Of a stretch of DNA of 64,000 nt, positions 55,072-64,000 are shown in pieces. A program made the position numbers and the translations under genes. The first letter of the stretch is position 1. Each line of letters begins with the position of its first letter. The notes under the pieces were generated by a model, which was not told the DNA's origin, ran no database searches, and was given only the letters and a program-made list of their open reading frames with translations. The DNA is from Hasllibacter halocynthiae (lineage in GTDB: Bacteria > Pseudomonadota > Alphaproteobacteria > Rhodobacterales > Rhodobacteraceae): the NCBI RefSeq assembly GCF_003003095.1, contig NZ_PVTT01000001.1:868001-932000 (forward strand), given 5' to 3'.

Positions 55072-55158
55072 CTTCGTCTCTGGCAGGGTTCTCCGCGAAT
55101 GGGACGATATCGCATGTTCCTGCTTTATTCCCGCAGCGGGACATCCTAGATCGGGCCC

Positions 55159-56526
55159 ATGCCTAAGGACACCCGCACCTTCGCCTGCACCAAGTGCGGC
55201 GCCGCCCATCCCCGCTGGTCCGGCCGCTGCGGCGATTGCGGGGCCTGGAACTCCATCGAGGAGGAGCAGGCGCTTTCCGTGGCGGGCCCGTCGAAGAAGT
55301 CGCTGGGCATGGCGAAGGGTCGGGCGGTGCCGCTGACGGACCTTTCGGTCCAGGAGGAGGCGCCCCGGCGCGCCCTCTCCGGCATCGGCGAGCTGGACCG
55401 CGTGCTGGGCGGCGGGCTGACGCGGGCCTCGGCGACGCTGGTGGGGGGCGATCCGGGCATCGGGAAGTCGACGCTGCTGCTGCAGGCCGCGGCGATGCTG
55501 GGGCGGTCGGGCGCGAAGGTCATCTACGTCTCGGGCGAGGAGGCGTCAGCGCAGGTTGCGATGCGTGCGCGGCGGCTGGGCTTGGCGGACGCGCCCGTCA
55601 AGTTGGCGGCGGAGACGAACCTGCGGGACATCCTGACGACGCTGGACAAGGAGATGCCGGACGTCGCGGTCATCGATTCGATCCAGACGATGTGGGCGGA
55701 CCACGTGGACAGCGCGCCTGGCAGCGTCTCGCAGGTCAGGGCGGCGGCGCACGAGCTGACGAGCTTCGCCAAGAAGCGCGGGATCGCCGTGATCCTCGTC
55801 GGGCACGTCACGAAGGAGGGGCAGATCGCCGGCCCCCGCGTGGTCGAGCACATGGTCGACACCGTCCTCTACTTCGAGGGGGAGCGAGGGCACCCGTTCC
55901 GCATCCTGCGCGCGGTGAAGAACCGCTTTGGCCCGGCCGACGAGATCGGGGTGTTCGAGATGACCGGCGCCGGGCTGGCCGAGGTGGGCAACCCTTCCGC
56001 CCTCTTCCTGTCGGATCAGGAGAAGCCCTCCCCCGGGGCCTGCGTCTTCGCGGGGATCGAGGGCACGCGCCCCGTCCTGACGGAGTTCCAGGCCCTCGTC
56101 GCCCCCGCCCCGCACGGCACCCCGCGCCGGACGGTCGTGGGCTGGGACGGCGGGCGGCTGGCGATGATCCTCGCCGTGCTGGAGGCGCGCTGCGGCATCC
56201 CGTTCACCGGGCTCGACGTCTATCTCAACGTGGCCGGCGGCATCCGCGTGTCCGAGCCGGCGGCGGACCTGGCCGTCGCGTGTGCGCTGCTTTCCGCCCG
56301 CGAAGATGCCCTGATGCCGCCACATTGCGTTGTGTTCGGGGAACTCTCGCTGTCCGGTGCGCTCAGACCCGCCGTTCAGACCGAAAATCGCTTGAACGAG
56401 GCCGGGCGCCTGGGTTTCAAGCAGGCGATCGCGCCCGCCGGGTCCAAGCTCGGCGGCAGCGGGCTAGAGGTGCGGGCCTTCCCGGACCTTCCGGCGGTCG
56501 CGGGACAGGTGTTCGGGGCCGGCTGA
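55159..56526 (+). CDS. radA: DNA repair protein RadA
   Basis: 455-residue branch-migration ATPase of recombination. The zinc finger uses Cys10, Cys13, Cys24 and Cys27. Walker A is GGDPGIGKST near residue 95. The RadA-specific KNRFG motif is near residue 254. The C-terminal Lon-like domain (VNVAGGIRVSEPAADLAVA) is complete. It is followed by cvpA 25 bp later. Confidence 0.96.
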   Translation: MPKDTRTFACTKCGAAHPRWSGRCGDCGAWNSIEEEQALSVAGPSKKSLGMAKGRAVPLTDLSVQEEAPRRALSGIGELDRVLGGGLTRASATLVGGDPGIGKSTLLLQAAAMLGRSGAKVIYVSGEEASAQVAMRARRLGLADAPVKLAAETNLRDILTTLDKEMPDVAVIDSIQTMWADHVDSAPGSVSQVRAAAHELTSFAKKRGIAVILVGHVTKEGQIAGPRVVEHMVDTVLYFEGERGHPFRILRAVKNRFGPADEIGVFEMTGAGLAEVGNPSALFLSDQEKPSPGACVFAGIEGTRPVLTEFQALVAPAPHGTPRRTVVGWDGGRLAMILAVLEARCGIPFTGLDVYLNVAGGIRVSEPAADLAVACALLSAREDALMPPHCVVFGELSLSGALRPAVQTENRLNEAGRLGFKQAIAPAGSKLGGSGLEVRAFPDLPAVAGQVFGAG

Positions 56527-56551
56527 CGCCTTCCCCGGCGGAAGGGGACGA

Positions 56552-57106
56552 ATGGAAGGCTTCACCTGGATCGACGGGGTCGTCGCGGCCATCGTGGTGC
56601 TGTCGGCGCTGCTGGCCTATTCGCGCGGCCTCGTCCGCGAGAGCATGGCGATCGGCGGCTGGATCGTCGCGGCCCTGCTCGCGTTCGCCCTTGCGCCCGT
56701 GGCAGCGCCACTGGTGGCCGAGACGCCCTATCTGGACCAGTTCATCGGCGATTCCTGCGAGCTGAGCCTCATCGCCGCCCTGGCCATCGTGTTCGCGCTG
56801 GGGCTGGTCGTGGTCTCGCTGTTCACGCCGCTCCTCTCCTCGGTGCTGCACGGCAACGCGGTGCTGGGGGGGACGGACCGGGCGCTTGGGTTCGTGTTCG
56901 GCGCGCTTCGGGGGGTCCTTCTCGTGGCGATCGCGCTGATCGTCTACGAGCGCTTCTCACCCGCCGGGATCGAGGTCGTCGAGGCGAGCCGGACGGTTTC
57001 GGCCTTCGAGGGGGTGACCCGCGCCATCGAGGAGCGCCTGCCGACGGAGACCCCGGTCTGGATCACCTCGCGGTCGGAGAACCTGGCGGCGACCTGCGCG
57101 GGCTAG
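56552..57106 (+). CDS. cvpA: CvpA family membrane protein
   Basis: 184 residues with four hydrophobic segments in the first 135 residues (starting DGVVAAIVVLSALLAYSRGL). CvpA proteins in other bacteria are needed for colicin V export and envelope robustness, and their genes commonly precede purF, as here (81 bp). The C-terminal 45 residues are polar and cytoplasmic or periplasmic. Confidence 0.88.
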   Translation: MEGFTWIDGVVAAIVVLSALLAYSRGLVRESMAIGGWIVAALLAFALAPVAAPLVAETPYLDQFIGDSCELSLIAALAIVFALGLVVVSLFTPLLSSVLHGNAVLGGTDRALGFVFGALRGVLLVAIALIVYERFSPAGIEVVEASRTVSAFEGVTRAIEERLPTETPVWITSRSENLAATCAG

Positions 57107-57187
57107 GCCGGGCGCAGGCCCCCTGCCCCGTGACAAGCCGTTCCGGCACGCCTAGGTGATCGGGGACGACTCAGCCGGGAACGCCCG

Positions 57188-58672
57188 ATGACCGAGCGAC
57201 GCCTTTCCGACCAGCCCCCCTTCCGCGCGCACCCGTTCGACGACGCGAAGCTGAAGGAGGAATGCGGCATCTTCGGCGTCGTCGGCGTCGAGAGCGCGGC
57301 GCCCATGGTGGCGCTGGGCCTGCACGCGCTTCAGCACCGCGGCCAGGAGGCGGCGGGCGTCGTGGTCCACGACCCCGAGGCGGGCTTCAACAGCGCGCGC
57401 CGCTTCGGCTACGTGCGGGACAACTTCACCGATGCGGAGGTCATCGATTCGCTGCCCGGCCCGATCGGGATCGGGCACGTGCGCTACAGCACGGCGGGCT
57501 CGAAGGGGGCGACCGCGATCCGCGACGTGCAGCCCTTCTTCGGCGAGTTCGCAATGGGCGGCGCCGCGATCGCCCATAACGGCAACATCACCAATGCCGA
57601 GAGCCTGCGCCGCGAGATGATCGAGCGGGGCAGCATCTTCCAGTCCTCCAGCGACAGCGAATGCATCATCCACCTGATGGCCCGGTCCCTGCAGCGCACC
57701 ATCCCCGAGCGGATGGAGGACGCGCTGCGGCGGGTCGAGGGGGCGTTCAGCGTGATCGCGATGACCCGGACCAAGCTGATCGGCGTGCGCGATCCGCTAG
57801 GGGTGCGGCCGTTGGTGCTGGGCCGGGTCGGGGACGGCTGGGCCCTGGCCTCGGAGACCTGCGCGCTGGACATCATCGGCGCCGAGTTCCTGCGCGAGGT
57901 CGAGCCCGGCGAGATGGTAGTCGCAACGCCCGAAGGCGTGACGTCCGAGCGTCCGTTCCGGTCGAAGCGGCCACGCTTCTGCATCTTCGAGCACGTCTAC
58001 TTCTCGCGCCCCGACAGCCAGTTGGGCGGGCGCTCGGTCTATGAGACGCGCCGGCAGATCGGCGTGGAGCTGGCCCGCGAGGCCCCGGTCGAGGCGGACC
58101 TCGTCTGCCCCGTGCCCGATTCGGGAACCCCCGCCGCGATCGGCTTCGGACAGGAGAGCGGCATCCCCTACGCGATGGGGATCGTGCGGAACCAGTACGT
58201 CGGCCGCACCTTCATCGAGCCGACCGAGCAGATCCGGAACATGGGGGTGCGGCTGAAGCTGAACGTGAACCGCGCCCTCGTGCGGGGCAAGCGGGTCGTG
58301 CTGGTGGACGACAGCGTGGTGCGGGGCACGACATCCCGCAAGATCAAGGAGATGATCCTGGACGCCGGCGCCAGCGAGGTCCATTTCCGAATCGCCTCGC
58401 CGCCGACCGCTTGGCCCTGCTTCTACGGGGTGGACACGCCGGAGCGTGAGAAGCTCCTGGCGTCGTCGATGTCCGAAGACGAGATGCGTGAGCATCTGGG
58501 CGTGGATTCCCTGCGGTTCGTCACGCTGGACGGCCTCTACCGTGCGGTGGGCGAGGCGGGGGGGCGCGACGCGCGGGCGCCGCAATACTGCGACGCCTGC
58601 TTCTCGGGCGAGTATCCGGTCGAGCCGGCCGACCAGGTCGGGCGGGGGTTCCGGCTGAAGGCCGCGGAGTAG
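57188..58672 (+). CDS. purF: Amidophosphoribosyltransferase PurF
   Basis: 494-residue enzyme that makes phosphoribosylamine from PRPP and glutamine, the first committed purine step. The catalytic Cys26 in KEECGIFGV would be exposed after removal of a 25-residue propeptide. The glutaminase motif GIGHVRYSTAG and the PRPP loop VVLVDDSVVRGTTSRK are intact. Several cysteines (CIFEHVYF, CDACFSG) fit the 4Fe-4S-containing subtype. Confidence 0.96.
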   Translation: MTERRLSDQPPFRAHPFDDAKLKEECGIFGVVGVESAAPMVALGLHALQHRGQEAAGVVVHDPEAGFNSARRFGYVRDNFTDAEVIDSLPGPIGIGHVRYSTAGSKGATAIRDVQPFFGEFAMGGAAIAHNGNITNAESLRREMIERGSIFQSSSDSECIIHLMARSLQRTIPERMEDALRRVEGAFSVIAMTRTKLIGVRDPLGVRPLVLGRVGDGWALASETCALDIIGAEFLREVEPGEMVVATPEGVTSERPFRSKRPRFCIFEHVYFSRPDSQLGGRSVYETRRQIGVELAREAPVEADLVCPVPDSGTPAAIGFGQESGIPYAMGIVRNQYVGRTFIEPTEQIRNMGVRLKLNVNRALVRGKRVVLVDDSVVRGTTSRKIKEMILDAGASEVHFRIASPPTAWPCFYGVDTPEREKLLASSMSEDEMREHLGVDSLRFVTLDGLYRAVGEAGGRDARAPQYCDACFSGEYPVEPADQVGRGFRLKAAE

Positions 58673-58872
58673 GCCAAGCGGCTGACGGGATTCGATTCCT
58701 TGCCCCTCGTTCCCTGCGTGCGCCGCGTTCACCTTCTCTAAACTTCTGCCGCCTATGCTGGTCCGCATGAGGGTGGAATCATCATGGCGGGGCGGCGATC
58801 CCGGCGGCTTCGGCCCGGCCGGCGGCGGGGGCGCGCTTGCGCTCGGCGTTCCCTTGGGCGAATGCGCGCGCC

Positions 58873-59511
58873 ATGACGCGCCCCGCCCTCGTGACCGGCG
58901 CCTCGCGGGGCCTGGGCTTCGCGGTGGCCGAAGCCCTTGCGAAAGCCGATCCCGGACGGCCCGTGGTCGCGGTCGCCCGCACCGCGGGGGGGCTGGAGGC
59001 GCTGGACGACCGCATCCGGGCCATGGGGGGCTCTGCGACGCTGGCGCCCATGGACGTGACGGTGGACGCGGCGATGCAGCAGCTCTGCCGTTCGATCCAC
59101 GATCGCTGGGGGGGCCTGTCCCTCTGGGTGCACACGGCCATCGAGGCGCCGCCCCTGTCGCCCGCGCCCATGGTGGCGCCGAAGGACCTGGCGAAGGCGT
59201 GGGCGGTGAACGTCGCCGCGACGGCGCGGCTGATCGGCTATGTCGCGCCCCTTCTGGGCACGGACGGAGCCGCCGTGGTGCCGGAGGACGACCGCGCGGG
59301 CGCGAAGCACTTCGCGGCCTATGGTGCGACGAAGGCGGCGCAGTCGGCGCTGGTCCGGTCCTGGGGAGAGGAATCGACCGCGCCCCGGATCGTGCGCTTC
59401 ACGCCCCGGCCCATGCCGACCGCGCTTCGCGCCCGCTTCTTCCCGGGCGAGGACACCTCCGCCCTGACCCCTTGCGCGGACGAGGCGGCGCGGCTTCTCG
59501 CCGCGCTCTAG
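58873..59511 (+). CDS. Short-chain dehydrogenase/reductase (SDR) family protein
   Basis: 212 residues. The NAD(P) loop TGASRGLG is at residues 7-14 and the catalytic YxxxK is YGATK near residue 156. The strand before it, usually ending in the catalytic Ser, reads [11 protein letters not shown], so the Ser is not in its usual place and activity is uncertain. ATG 58873 opens the Rossmann fold; the frame is open 12 codons upstream. It stands between purF and a convergent lytic transglycosylase, with which it shares a CTAG stop overlap. Substrate unknown. Confidence 0.8.
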   Translation: MTRPALVTGASRGLGFAVAEALAKADPGRPVVAVARTAGGLEALDDRIRAMGGSATLAPMDVTVDAAMQQLCRSIHDRWGGLSLWVHTAIEAPPLSPAPMVAPKDLAKAWAVNVAATARLIGYVAPLLGTDGAAVVPEDDRAGAKHFAAYGATKAAQSALVRSWGEESTAPRIVRFTPRPMPTALRARFFPGEDTSALTPCADEAARLLAAL

Positions 59512-60089
59512 CCGCCGAGGATGGCGCGGACGTATCCTTGCGTCTCGCGGAAGGGGGGGATGCCCCCGTGGCGCTGCACGGCCTCGGGCCCGGCGTTGTA
59601 TGCGGCGAGGGCGAGGCGCCAGGTGCCGAACCTATCGTACTGCATCCGAAGGTAGCGTGCGCCCCCTTCGAGGTTCTCCCGCGGGTCCTGCGGGTCCACC
59701 CCAAGAAGGCGCGCGGTCCCCGGCATGAGCTGCGCCAGCCCGATCGCGCCGCGATGGGAGACGGCGCCGGGATTCCAGCCCGATTCCTGCTGGACAAGGC
59801 GCGCGAAGAGTTCCTCCGGGATGCCGTGGCGGCGGGCCATGCCGTGGGCGTGGGCGAGGAACTCGCCCCGGTAGCGGCCCGTGTAGGCGGGGACGGCGAT
59901 CTCGGGCTCGGCGGGGGCGGCGCCCTCGGGGCGCAGCCGGGACGAGCCGGCGTATTGCTGCGACGCGCGCCCGTCGAGAAGGGCGAAGCGGCCGTCGCTC
60001 TGTCCCGAGGTGCCGATGCGCAGCCCCTGCGCCTCGGCGGTGGTCAGGGCCCCGCCCAAAGCGAGGGCGGCGATCGTGAGCGCGCGCAT
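59508..60089 (-). CDS. Lytic transglycosylase, SLT domain, secreted
   Basis: 193 residues. A signal peptide ([20 protein letters not shown]) is followed by a 65-residue linker and a compact SLT domain: [20 protein letters not shown] with the catalytic Glu near residue 107, QLMPGTA and [10 protein letters not shown]. It cleaves peptidoglycan in the periplasm. Its small size resembles invasion- or conjugation-type transglycosylases such as IagB, but no secretion system is near. The stop overlaps the SDR stop on the other strand. Confidence 0.9.
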   Translation of the reverse strand: MRALTIAALALGGALTTAEAQGLRIGTSGQSDGRFALLDGRASQQYAGSSRLRPEGAAPAEPEIAVPAYTGRYRGEFLAHAHGMARRHGIPEELFARLVQQESGWNPGAVSHRGAIGLAQLMPGTARLLGVDPQDPRENLEGGARYLRMQYDRFGTWRLALAAYNAGPEAVQRHGGIPPFRETQGYVRAILGG

Positions 60090-60279
60090 GGCCTTCCCCT
60101 TCCCGGTCCTTCCAAGCGTTCTAGCGCGGGGATCGCGCGCGGGGAAGCCGGACGGGCGGCAATGGCGGCGGGCCGGCCGGGAGGGGGCGATTCCAGGGCC
60201 CCGCAGCGCCCCGCTGCCATGGCCATCCCGCAGCGCCCATGATAGGCGGAACGCCAACGAAAGATGGGGGAGAGCGGCG

Positions 60280-60762
60280 ATGGCAGGCTCGGTGAACAAG
60301 GTGATCCTGATCGGCAATCTCGGGCGCGACCCCGAGGTGCGGACCTTCCAGAACGGCGGCAAGGTGGTGAACCTTCGCATCGCCACGTCCGAGAACTGGA
60401 AGGACAAGAACTCCGGCGAGCGCCGCGAGAAGACCGAGTGGCACAGCGTGGCCATCTTCTCCGAGCCGCTGGGGCGGGTGGCCGAGCAGTACCTGAAGAA
60501 GGGCTCGAAGGTATATCTCGAGGGGCAGCTCGAGACGCGCAAGTGGCAGGACCAGTCCGGCAACGACCGCTACTCGACCGAGGTGGTGCTGCGGCCCTAC
60601 CGGTCCGAGCTGACCATGCTGGACGGCCGCGGCGAGGGCGGCGGCGGCGGTTACGGCGAGGACCGGGGCGGCGGCTCGGGCGGGGGGGGCTACGGCGGCT
60701 CGGGCTCGGGCGGGTACCAGGGGCCGTCGGGCGGCATTGACGACGACGAGATCCCGTTCTGA
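60280..60762 (+). CDS. ssb: Single-stranded DNA-binding protein
   Basis: 160 residues. The OB fold occupies residues 1-112 ([42 protein letters not shown]). A Gly-rich linker leads to the partner-binding tip DDDEIPF. A GGGGAGA ribosome site supports ATG 60280. It is complete and typical of chromosomal SSB. Confidence 0.97.
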   Translation: MAGSVNKVILIGNLGRDPEVRTFQNGGKVVNLRIATSENWKDKNSGERREKTEWHSVAIFSEPLGRVAEQYLKKGSKVYLEGQLETRKWQDQSGNDRYSTEVVLRPYRSELTMLDGRGEGGGGGYGEDRGGGSGGGGYGGSGSGGYQGPSGGIDDDEIPF

Positions 60763-60815
60763 CGGCGCCCGCCCTCTGGCCGCCGGAGCTGCAGCTCCTC
60801 GCGGTCAACGCGGGC

Positions 60816-61073
60816 GTGCTGCTGGTGGCCTATGGCGGCCTCTACCCCGCGCTGCGGGAGAAGACGCTGCCGGCCATGATCCGGATCGACCTGGTATGCG
60901 GGACGCTTGCGCTTCTCGTGGCGGGGCTGCTCTTCGCGGGGGGCGGGACGGGCTTCTCGCTGGTCCTGCTCGACGTGCCCTGGTGGGCCTTCTCGGTCCT
61001 GACCTTCGCGATCCTGGAGGTGCCGTTCTTCCTCTGGTTCGTGAGGCGGCACGACCTCGACCTCGGGCCCTGA
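60816..61073 (+). CDS. Small membrane protein of unknown function
   Basis: 85 residues from GTG 60816, with three hydrophobic segments. The N-terminal segment appears cut at this start: the frame is open back to CTG 60759, which overlaps the ssb stop (CTGA), and the extra residues ([20 protein letters not shown]) complete the first helix. So a coupled CTG start giving 104 residues is plausible. Its stop converges on aroB with 2 bp between. Function unknown. Confidence 0.6.
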   Translation: MLLVAYGGLYPALREKTLPAMIRIDLVCGTLALLVAGLLFAGGGTGFSLVLLDVPWWAFSVLTFAILEVPFFLWFVRRHDLDLGP

Positions 61074-61075
61074 GG

Positions 61076-62182
61076 CTACTCGGCGAGGGCGTCCTCCAGC
61101 AGGGACAGCACCTCGCCCTCCGGCACGTTCTCGGCGACGAAGGCCTCGCCGATCGCCCGGAGGAGGACGAAGCGCAGGCGCCCGGCGCGGACCTTCTTGT
61201 CCTGGCGCATCAGCTCGAGAAGCGCGGGGGCGCCGGGAAGCGCGCCCGGGATCGCGGAGAGGCGCGTCGGCAGGCCCACCGCGCCGAGATGCGCGGCGAC
61301 GCGGCTGGGGGCTTCCTGCGGCAGAAGGCCGAGACGCGCCGAGAGGCGCGCGGCCAGAAGGCAGCCCAGCGCGACCCCCTCGCCGTGGAGGAGGCGGTCC
61401 GAATAGCCCGTCGCGGCCTCCAGCGCGTGGCCGAAGGTGTGGCCGAGGTTGAGGAGGGCACGCTCGCCGGCCTCGCGCTCGTCGCGCAGGACGATGTGCG
61501 CCTTCATCTCGACCGACCGCTCGACCGCGCGCAGGAGGGCCGGCCCGTCCCCGCGCAGGCCGGGGCCCGCGCCCTCGAGCCATTCGAAGAAGGCGGCGTC
61601 CCCGAGGAGGCCGTATTTCAGCACCTCGCCGTAGCCCGCGCGGAAGTCGCGGGGGGCGAGGGTGCGCAGCGTCCCGGTGTCGGCCAGCACGAGCGAGGGC
61701 TGATGGAAGGCACCGACGAGGTTCTTGCCCTGGGACGAGTTGATCCCCGTCTTCCCCCCGACGGAGCTGTCCACCTGCGCGAGCAGCGTCGTCGGCACCT
61801 GCACGAAGCGCACCCCCCGCCGCAGCACGGCCGCGGCGAAGCCCGCGAGGTCGCCGATCACCCCGCCGCCGAGGGCCAGGACGAGGTCGTCCCGCTCGAC
61901 CCCTTCGGCGAGGAGCCATTCGACCGACCGCTCTAGCATCGCCCAGCGCTTGGTGCCCTCGCCCGGAGGCAGGGCGAGCGCGGGGGCCTCGATCCCCTCC
62001 TCGCCGAGGGCGGCGCGAAGGGGGGCGAGCCAGTGGGCGGCGACGGTCTCGTCGGTGAGGATCGCGACGCGCGGGCGCCCGAGCAGCGGCGCCACCTCGC
62101 CGCCCGCGCGGGCGATGAGGCCGGGGCCGATGCGCACGTCGTAGGCGCGGCCGGGAAGCGGAACCGGAACGGTGCGGGTCAT
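61076..62182 (-). CDS. aroB: 3-dehydroquinate synthase
   Basis: 368-residue NAD- and zinc-dependent enzyme of the shikimate pathway. Key segments are LGGGVIGDLAGFAAA near residue 103, TTLLAQVDSSVGGKTGIN near residue 130, and the metal ligands in GYGEVLKYG and NLGHTFGHALE. It overlaps aroK by 4 bp (ATGA). Confidence 0.96.
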   Translation of the reverse strand: MTRTVPVPLPGRAYDVRIGPGLIARAGGEVAPLLGRPRVAILTDETVAAHWLAPLRAALGEEGIEAPALALPPGEGTKRWAMLERSVEWLLAEGVERDDLVLALGGGVIGDLAGFAAAVLRRGVRFVQVPTTLLAQVDSSVGGKTGINSSQGKNLVGAFHQPSLVLADTGTLRTLAPRDFRAGYGEVLKYGLLGDAAFFEWLEGAGPGLRGDGPALLRAVERSVEMKAHIVLRDEREAGERALLNLGHTFGHALEAATGYSDRLLHGEGVALGCLLAARLSARLGLLPQEAPSRVAAHLGAVGLPTRLSAIPGALPGAPALLELMRQDKKVRAGRLRFVLLRAIGEAFVAENVPEGEVLSLLEDALAE

Positions 62183-62727
62183 GGCAGCAGCTCCGGGCGG
62201 GCGCGGCGGACGGCCCTCTCCACCGCGAGGGCGGTGTCGCCGATGCTGCGCCCCTCCTCGCCCGGGATCACGGCGTCGGCGAGGGCGTAGGACGGCGCCC
62301 GCGCGGCGTGGAGGGCGGCGAGGCGCGCCTTGGCGTCCGGCCGGTCGAGGAGCGGGCGGTGCGCCTTGCCCCGCACCCGCGACCAGAGGAGGTCCACGGA
62401 TCCCTCCAGCCAGACCGACACCGCGCCGGCATCGCGTATCGCAGCGCGGTTGGCCTCCGACGCGAACACCCCGCCGCCCGTCGCCAGGATGCCCGGCGGG
62501 CCGGCGAGCAGGCGGGCGAGCACCTCGGATTCGCGGGCGCGGAAGAAAGCCTCGCCGTCCTGGGCGAAGATCTCGGACACGGTCATGCGGGCGGCCTCCT
62601 CGATGGCGGCGTCGCTGTCGACGAAGGGAAGGTCCAGCCGCGCGGCCAAGGCACGGCCCACGACGGACTTGCCGGCGCCCATCAACCCGACGAGCACGAT
62701 CCAGCCCTGCGCGCCCGGTTCGGCCAT
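62179..62727 (-). CDS. aroK: Shikimate kinase
   Basis: 182-residue P-loop kinase. Walker A is GLMGAGKSVVG near residue 14. Shikimate binding uses the Asp in DSDAAIEE, the Arg in FFRARE and the ATGGGVF loop near residue 83; the lid Arg is in HRPLL. ATG 62727 gives standard length; a GTG four codons upstream is open. It is co-transcribed with aroB. Confidence 0.95.
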   Translation of the reverse strand: MAEPGAQGWIVLVGLMGAGKSVVGRALAARLDLPFVDSDAAIEEAARMTVSEIFAQDGEAFFRARESEVLARLLAGPPGILATGGGVFASEANRAAIRDAGAVSVWLEGSVDLLWSRVRGKAHRPLLDRPDAKARLAALHAARAPSYALADAVIPGEEGRSIGDTALAVERAVRRARPELLP

Positions 62728-62856
62728 CTTACGCCACACCCCCGATCATCGCGCCGTCATGGCGTGATCTTCACCCGAGGACCAGATACGAACCGGGCAC
62801 GGCGGGGTCCGAGGGGGGCCGTGCCGCGACGGCACAGGCTTGGGGACGGCATCGGA

Positions 62857-62988
62857 ATGTGGCGGCTTTTTAAGGTGTTGATCGTGCTCGCGGTCCTGGG
62901 CATCATCGCGTTGGCGGCCTTCGCCTATCTCGGCGACATCGAGCCCGAGCCCCGCGAGACGCGCGTTCCGGTCCTTCTCGAGCCGTGA
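62857..62988 (+). CDS. Small single-pass membrane protein
   Basis: 43 residues. One transmembrane helix (LIVLAVLGIIALAAFAYLG) is followed by an acidic, Pro/Arg-containing tail (EPEPRETRVPVLLEP). It is divergent from aroK and overlaps the next gene by GTGA, which supports real translation. I have seen similar tiny proteins in this neighbourhood in Rhodobacteraceae. Function unknown. Confidence 0.7.
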   Translation: MWRLFKVLIVLAVLGIIALAAFAYLGDIEPEPRETRVPVLLEP

Positions 62989-64000
62989 GGGGGGCGGCCT
63001 TCGCCTTGCTGGCGGCGCTGCCGGCGGGCGCGCAGGACGCGCCCACCGCGACCTCGATCCCGACAGGGACGATCGAGGTCATGCCGCTGGGCGCCCCGGC
63101 GACGGGCAGCGCGGGCCTGCTGCCGGCCACGGTCACGGGGCTTCCGGACACCCTTTGGGCCGGCAGCCGCGCATCCGACCTGGCAGCCCGGATCGATGCG
63201 CTGCCCATCTCGGGCGTGGGGGCGGTCGACGCCCTGGCCGAGACGCTCCTGCTGGCGGAGGCCGCGCCGCCCATCGGCGATCCGGCCCCCGTGCTGGAGG
63301 CGCGCGTCCGGCAGCTGATCGGGCGGGGGCGCCTTCAGGCGGCGGACGCGCTGCTGCGACGGGCGGGCGCGCGCACCACGCCCCTGCGGCGGCTGGCCTT
63401 CGACGTCGCGCTGCTGACCGGGGACGAGACGGCGGCCTGCGCCCGCACCGAGCCCGTGCCCGAAGCGCCGGAGGACTACGCCCGCCGGGTGTTCTGCCTT
63501 CTTCGGGGGGGCGACTGGGCGGCAGCGCTGACGACCTTCGACGCCGTGGTCGCGCTGGGCGGGCTGGACCCGGTGACGGCGGGCCTTCTGAACCACTTCC
63601 TCGACCCCGAGCTGGAGGGGGTGCCCCTGCCCCCGCCGCCCGCCCAGCCGACGCCGCTGCAGTTCCGCCTCTACGAGGCCCTGGGCGAGCCGATGCAGAC
63701 GCGCGGGCTGCCCCTGTCCTTCGCCCATGCCGACATGCTGCCGCAGAAGCCCTGGCGCACGCGGCTCGACGCGGCCGAGCGGCTGGCGCGCGCCGGCGCC
63801 ATCGAGGGGGGCGAGCTGCTCGCCCTCTACTCGGAGCGGCGGCCTCCCGCCTCCGGGCGGCAATGGGACCGGATCGCCGCCGTCCAGGCGCTGGACGAGG
63901 CGCTGGTGCGGGCCAGGCCGGCCGCGGTCGCCGAGGCCCTGCCCGCGGCCTGGTCCGCGATGCGCGACGCGGGCCTCGGGGTGGCCTTCGCCCGCAGCAT
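62985..64000 (+). CDS. Secreted protein of unknown function (partial, C-terminus beyond window)
   Basis: At least 338 residues, cut by the right edge. Start GTG 62985 overlaps the small membrane protein stop (GTGA). A signal peptide (MRGAAFALLAALPAGAQDAP) is followed by an Ala-rich helical protein resembling helical repeat folds (LIGRGRLQAADALLRRAG, then EDYARRVFCLLRGGDWAAA). Two cysteines (CARTEP, VFCLL) could form a disulfide. No family recognised. Confidence 0.72.
   Translation, partial: MRGAAFALLAALPAGAQDAPTATSIPTGTIEVMPLGAPATGSAGLLPATVTGLPDTLWAGSRASDLAARIDALPISGVGAVDALAETLLLAEAAPPIGDPAPVLEARVRQLIGRGRLQAADALLRRAGARTTPLRRLAFDVALLTGDETAACARTEPVPEAPEDYARRVFCLLRGGDWAAALTTFDAVVALGGLDPVTAGLLNHFLDPELEGVPLPPPPAQPTPLQFRLYEALGEPMQTRGLPLSFAHADMLPQKPWRTRLDAAERLARAGAIEGGELLALYSERRPPASGRQWDRIAAVQALDEALVRARPAAVAEALPAAWSAMRDAGLGVAFARS

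Overview
The window is a gap-free stretch of very GC-rich chromosome from an alphaproteobacterium. Gene content and order point to the Rhodobacter/Roseobacter group (Rhodobacteraceae sensu lato): a trgA-trgB-cysK block, a cysG-DUF2849-cysI-cysH-DUF934-fpr sulfur operon, an aglEFG-type sugar transporter, and housekeeping genes in typical order. I see no insertion sequence, prophage, CRISPR array or rRNA. One tRNA gene (Ser, anticodon GGA) is present.

Layout. (1) 1-7833: alpha-glucoside ABC transporter genes on the minus strand (aglG cut by the window edge, aglF, and two tandem aglE copies), divergent from a GH1 beta-glucosidase and glucokinase. (2) 7842-14007: tRNA-Ser and a minus-strand series lrp, class V aminotransferase, photolyase, trgA, trgB, cysK. 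(3) 14094-19404: assimilatory sulfur operon on the plus strand, from siroheme synthase to ferredoxin-NADP reductase. (4) 19427-21273: an acidic lipoprotein and infC, which appears to start at ATC. (5) 21281-32079: a minus-strand molybdenum hydroxylase locus of the form II CO-dehydrogenase-like type (coxSLM with MoCF, XdhC, CoxE and CoxD accessory genes), interrupted by a DUF1203 gene and a large acidic OmpA-family gene. (6) 32175-34744: glutaryl-CoA dehydrogenase-like enzyme, PPC-domain protein, LysE exporter. (7) 34884-41023: a tightly coupled five-gene operon of glycosyltransferases with an FkbM methyltransferase and a sulfotransferase-like/glycosyltransferase fusion, followed by an orphan conserved gene. 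(8) 42062-49208: a complete urease operon (ureDABCEFG) with four extra genes embedded. (9) 49279-64000: mostly housekeeping genes (pyrC, pyrE, dnaB, alr, radA, cvpA, purF, ssb, aroB, aroK) with several small or unknown membrane and secreted proteins.

How the genes work together. Region 1 imports and phosphorylates glucosides. Regions 2 and 3 reduce APS to sulfide and fix it into cysteine, with an Lrp-family regulator between the divergent units and a perfect inverted repeat beside it. Region 5 builds and matures a Mo/FeS/FAD hydroxylase of unknown substrate. Region 7 probably decorates a surface glycan.

The least explained parts are the glycosyltransferase operon with its fusion protein, the genes embedded in the urease operon, the mosaic aglE duplication, and two very acidic envelope proteins. 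All functional calls come from reading the translated sequence; no database search was run.
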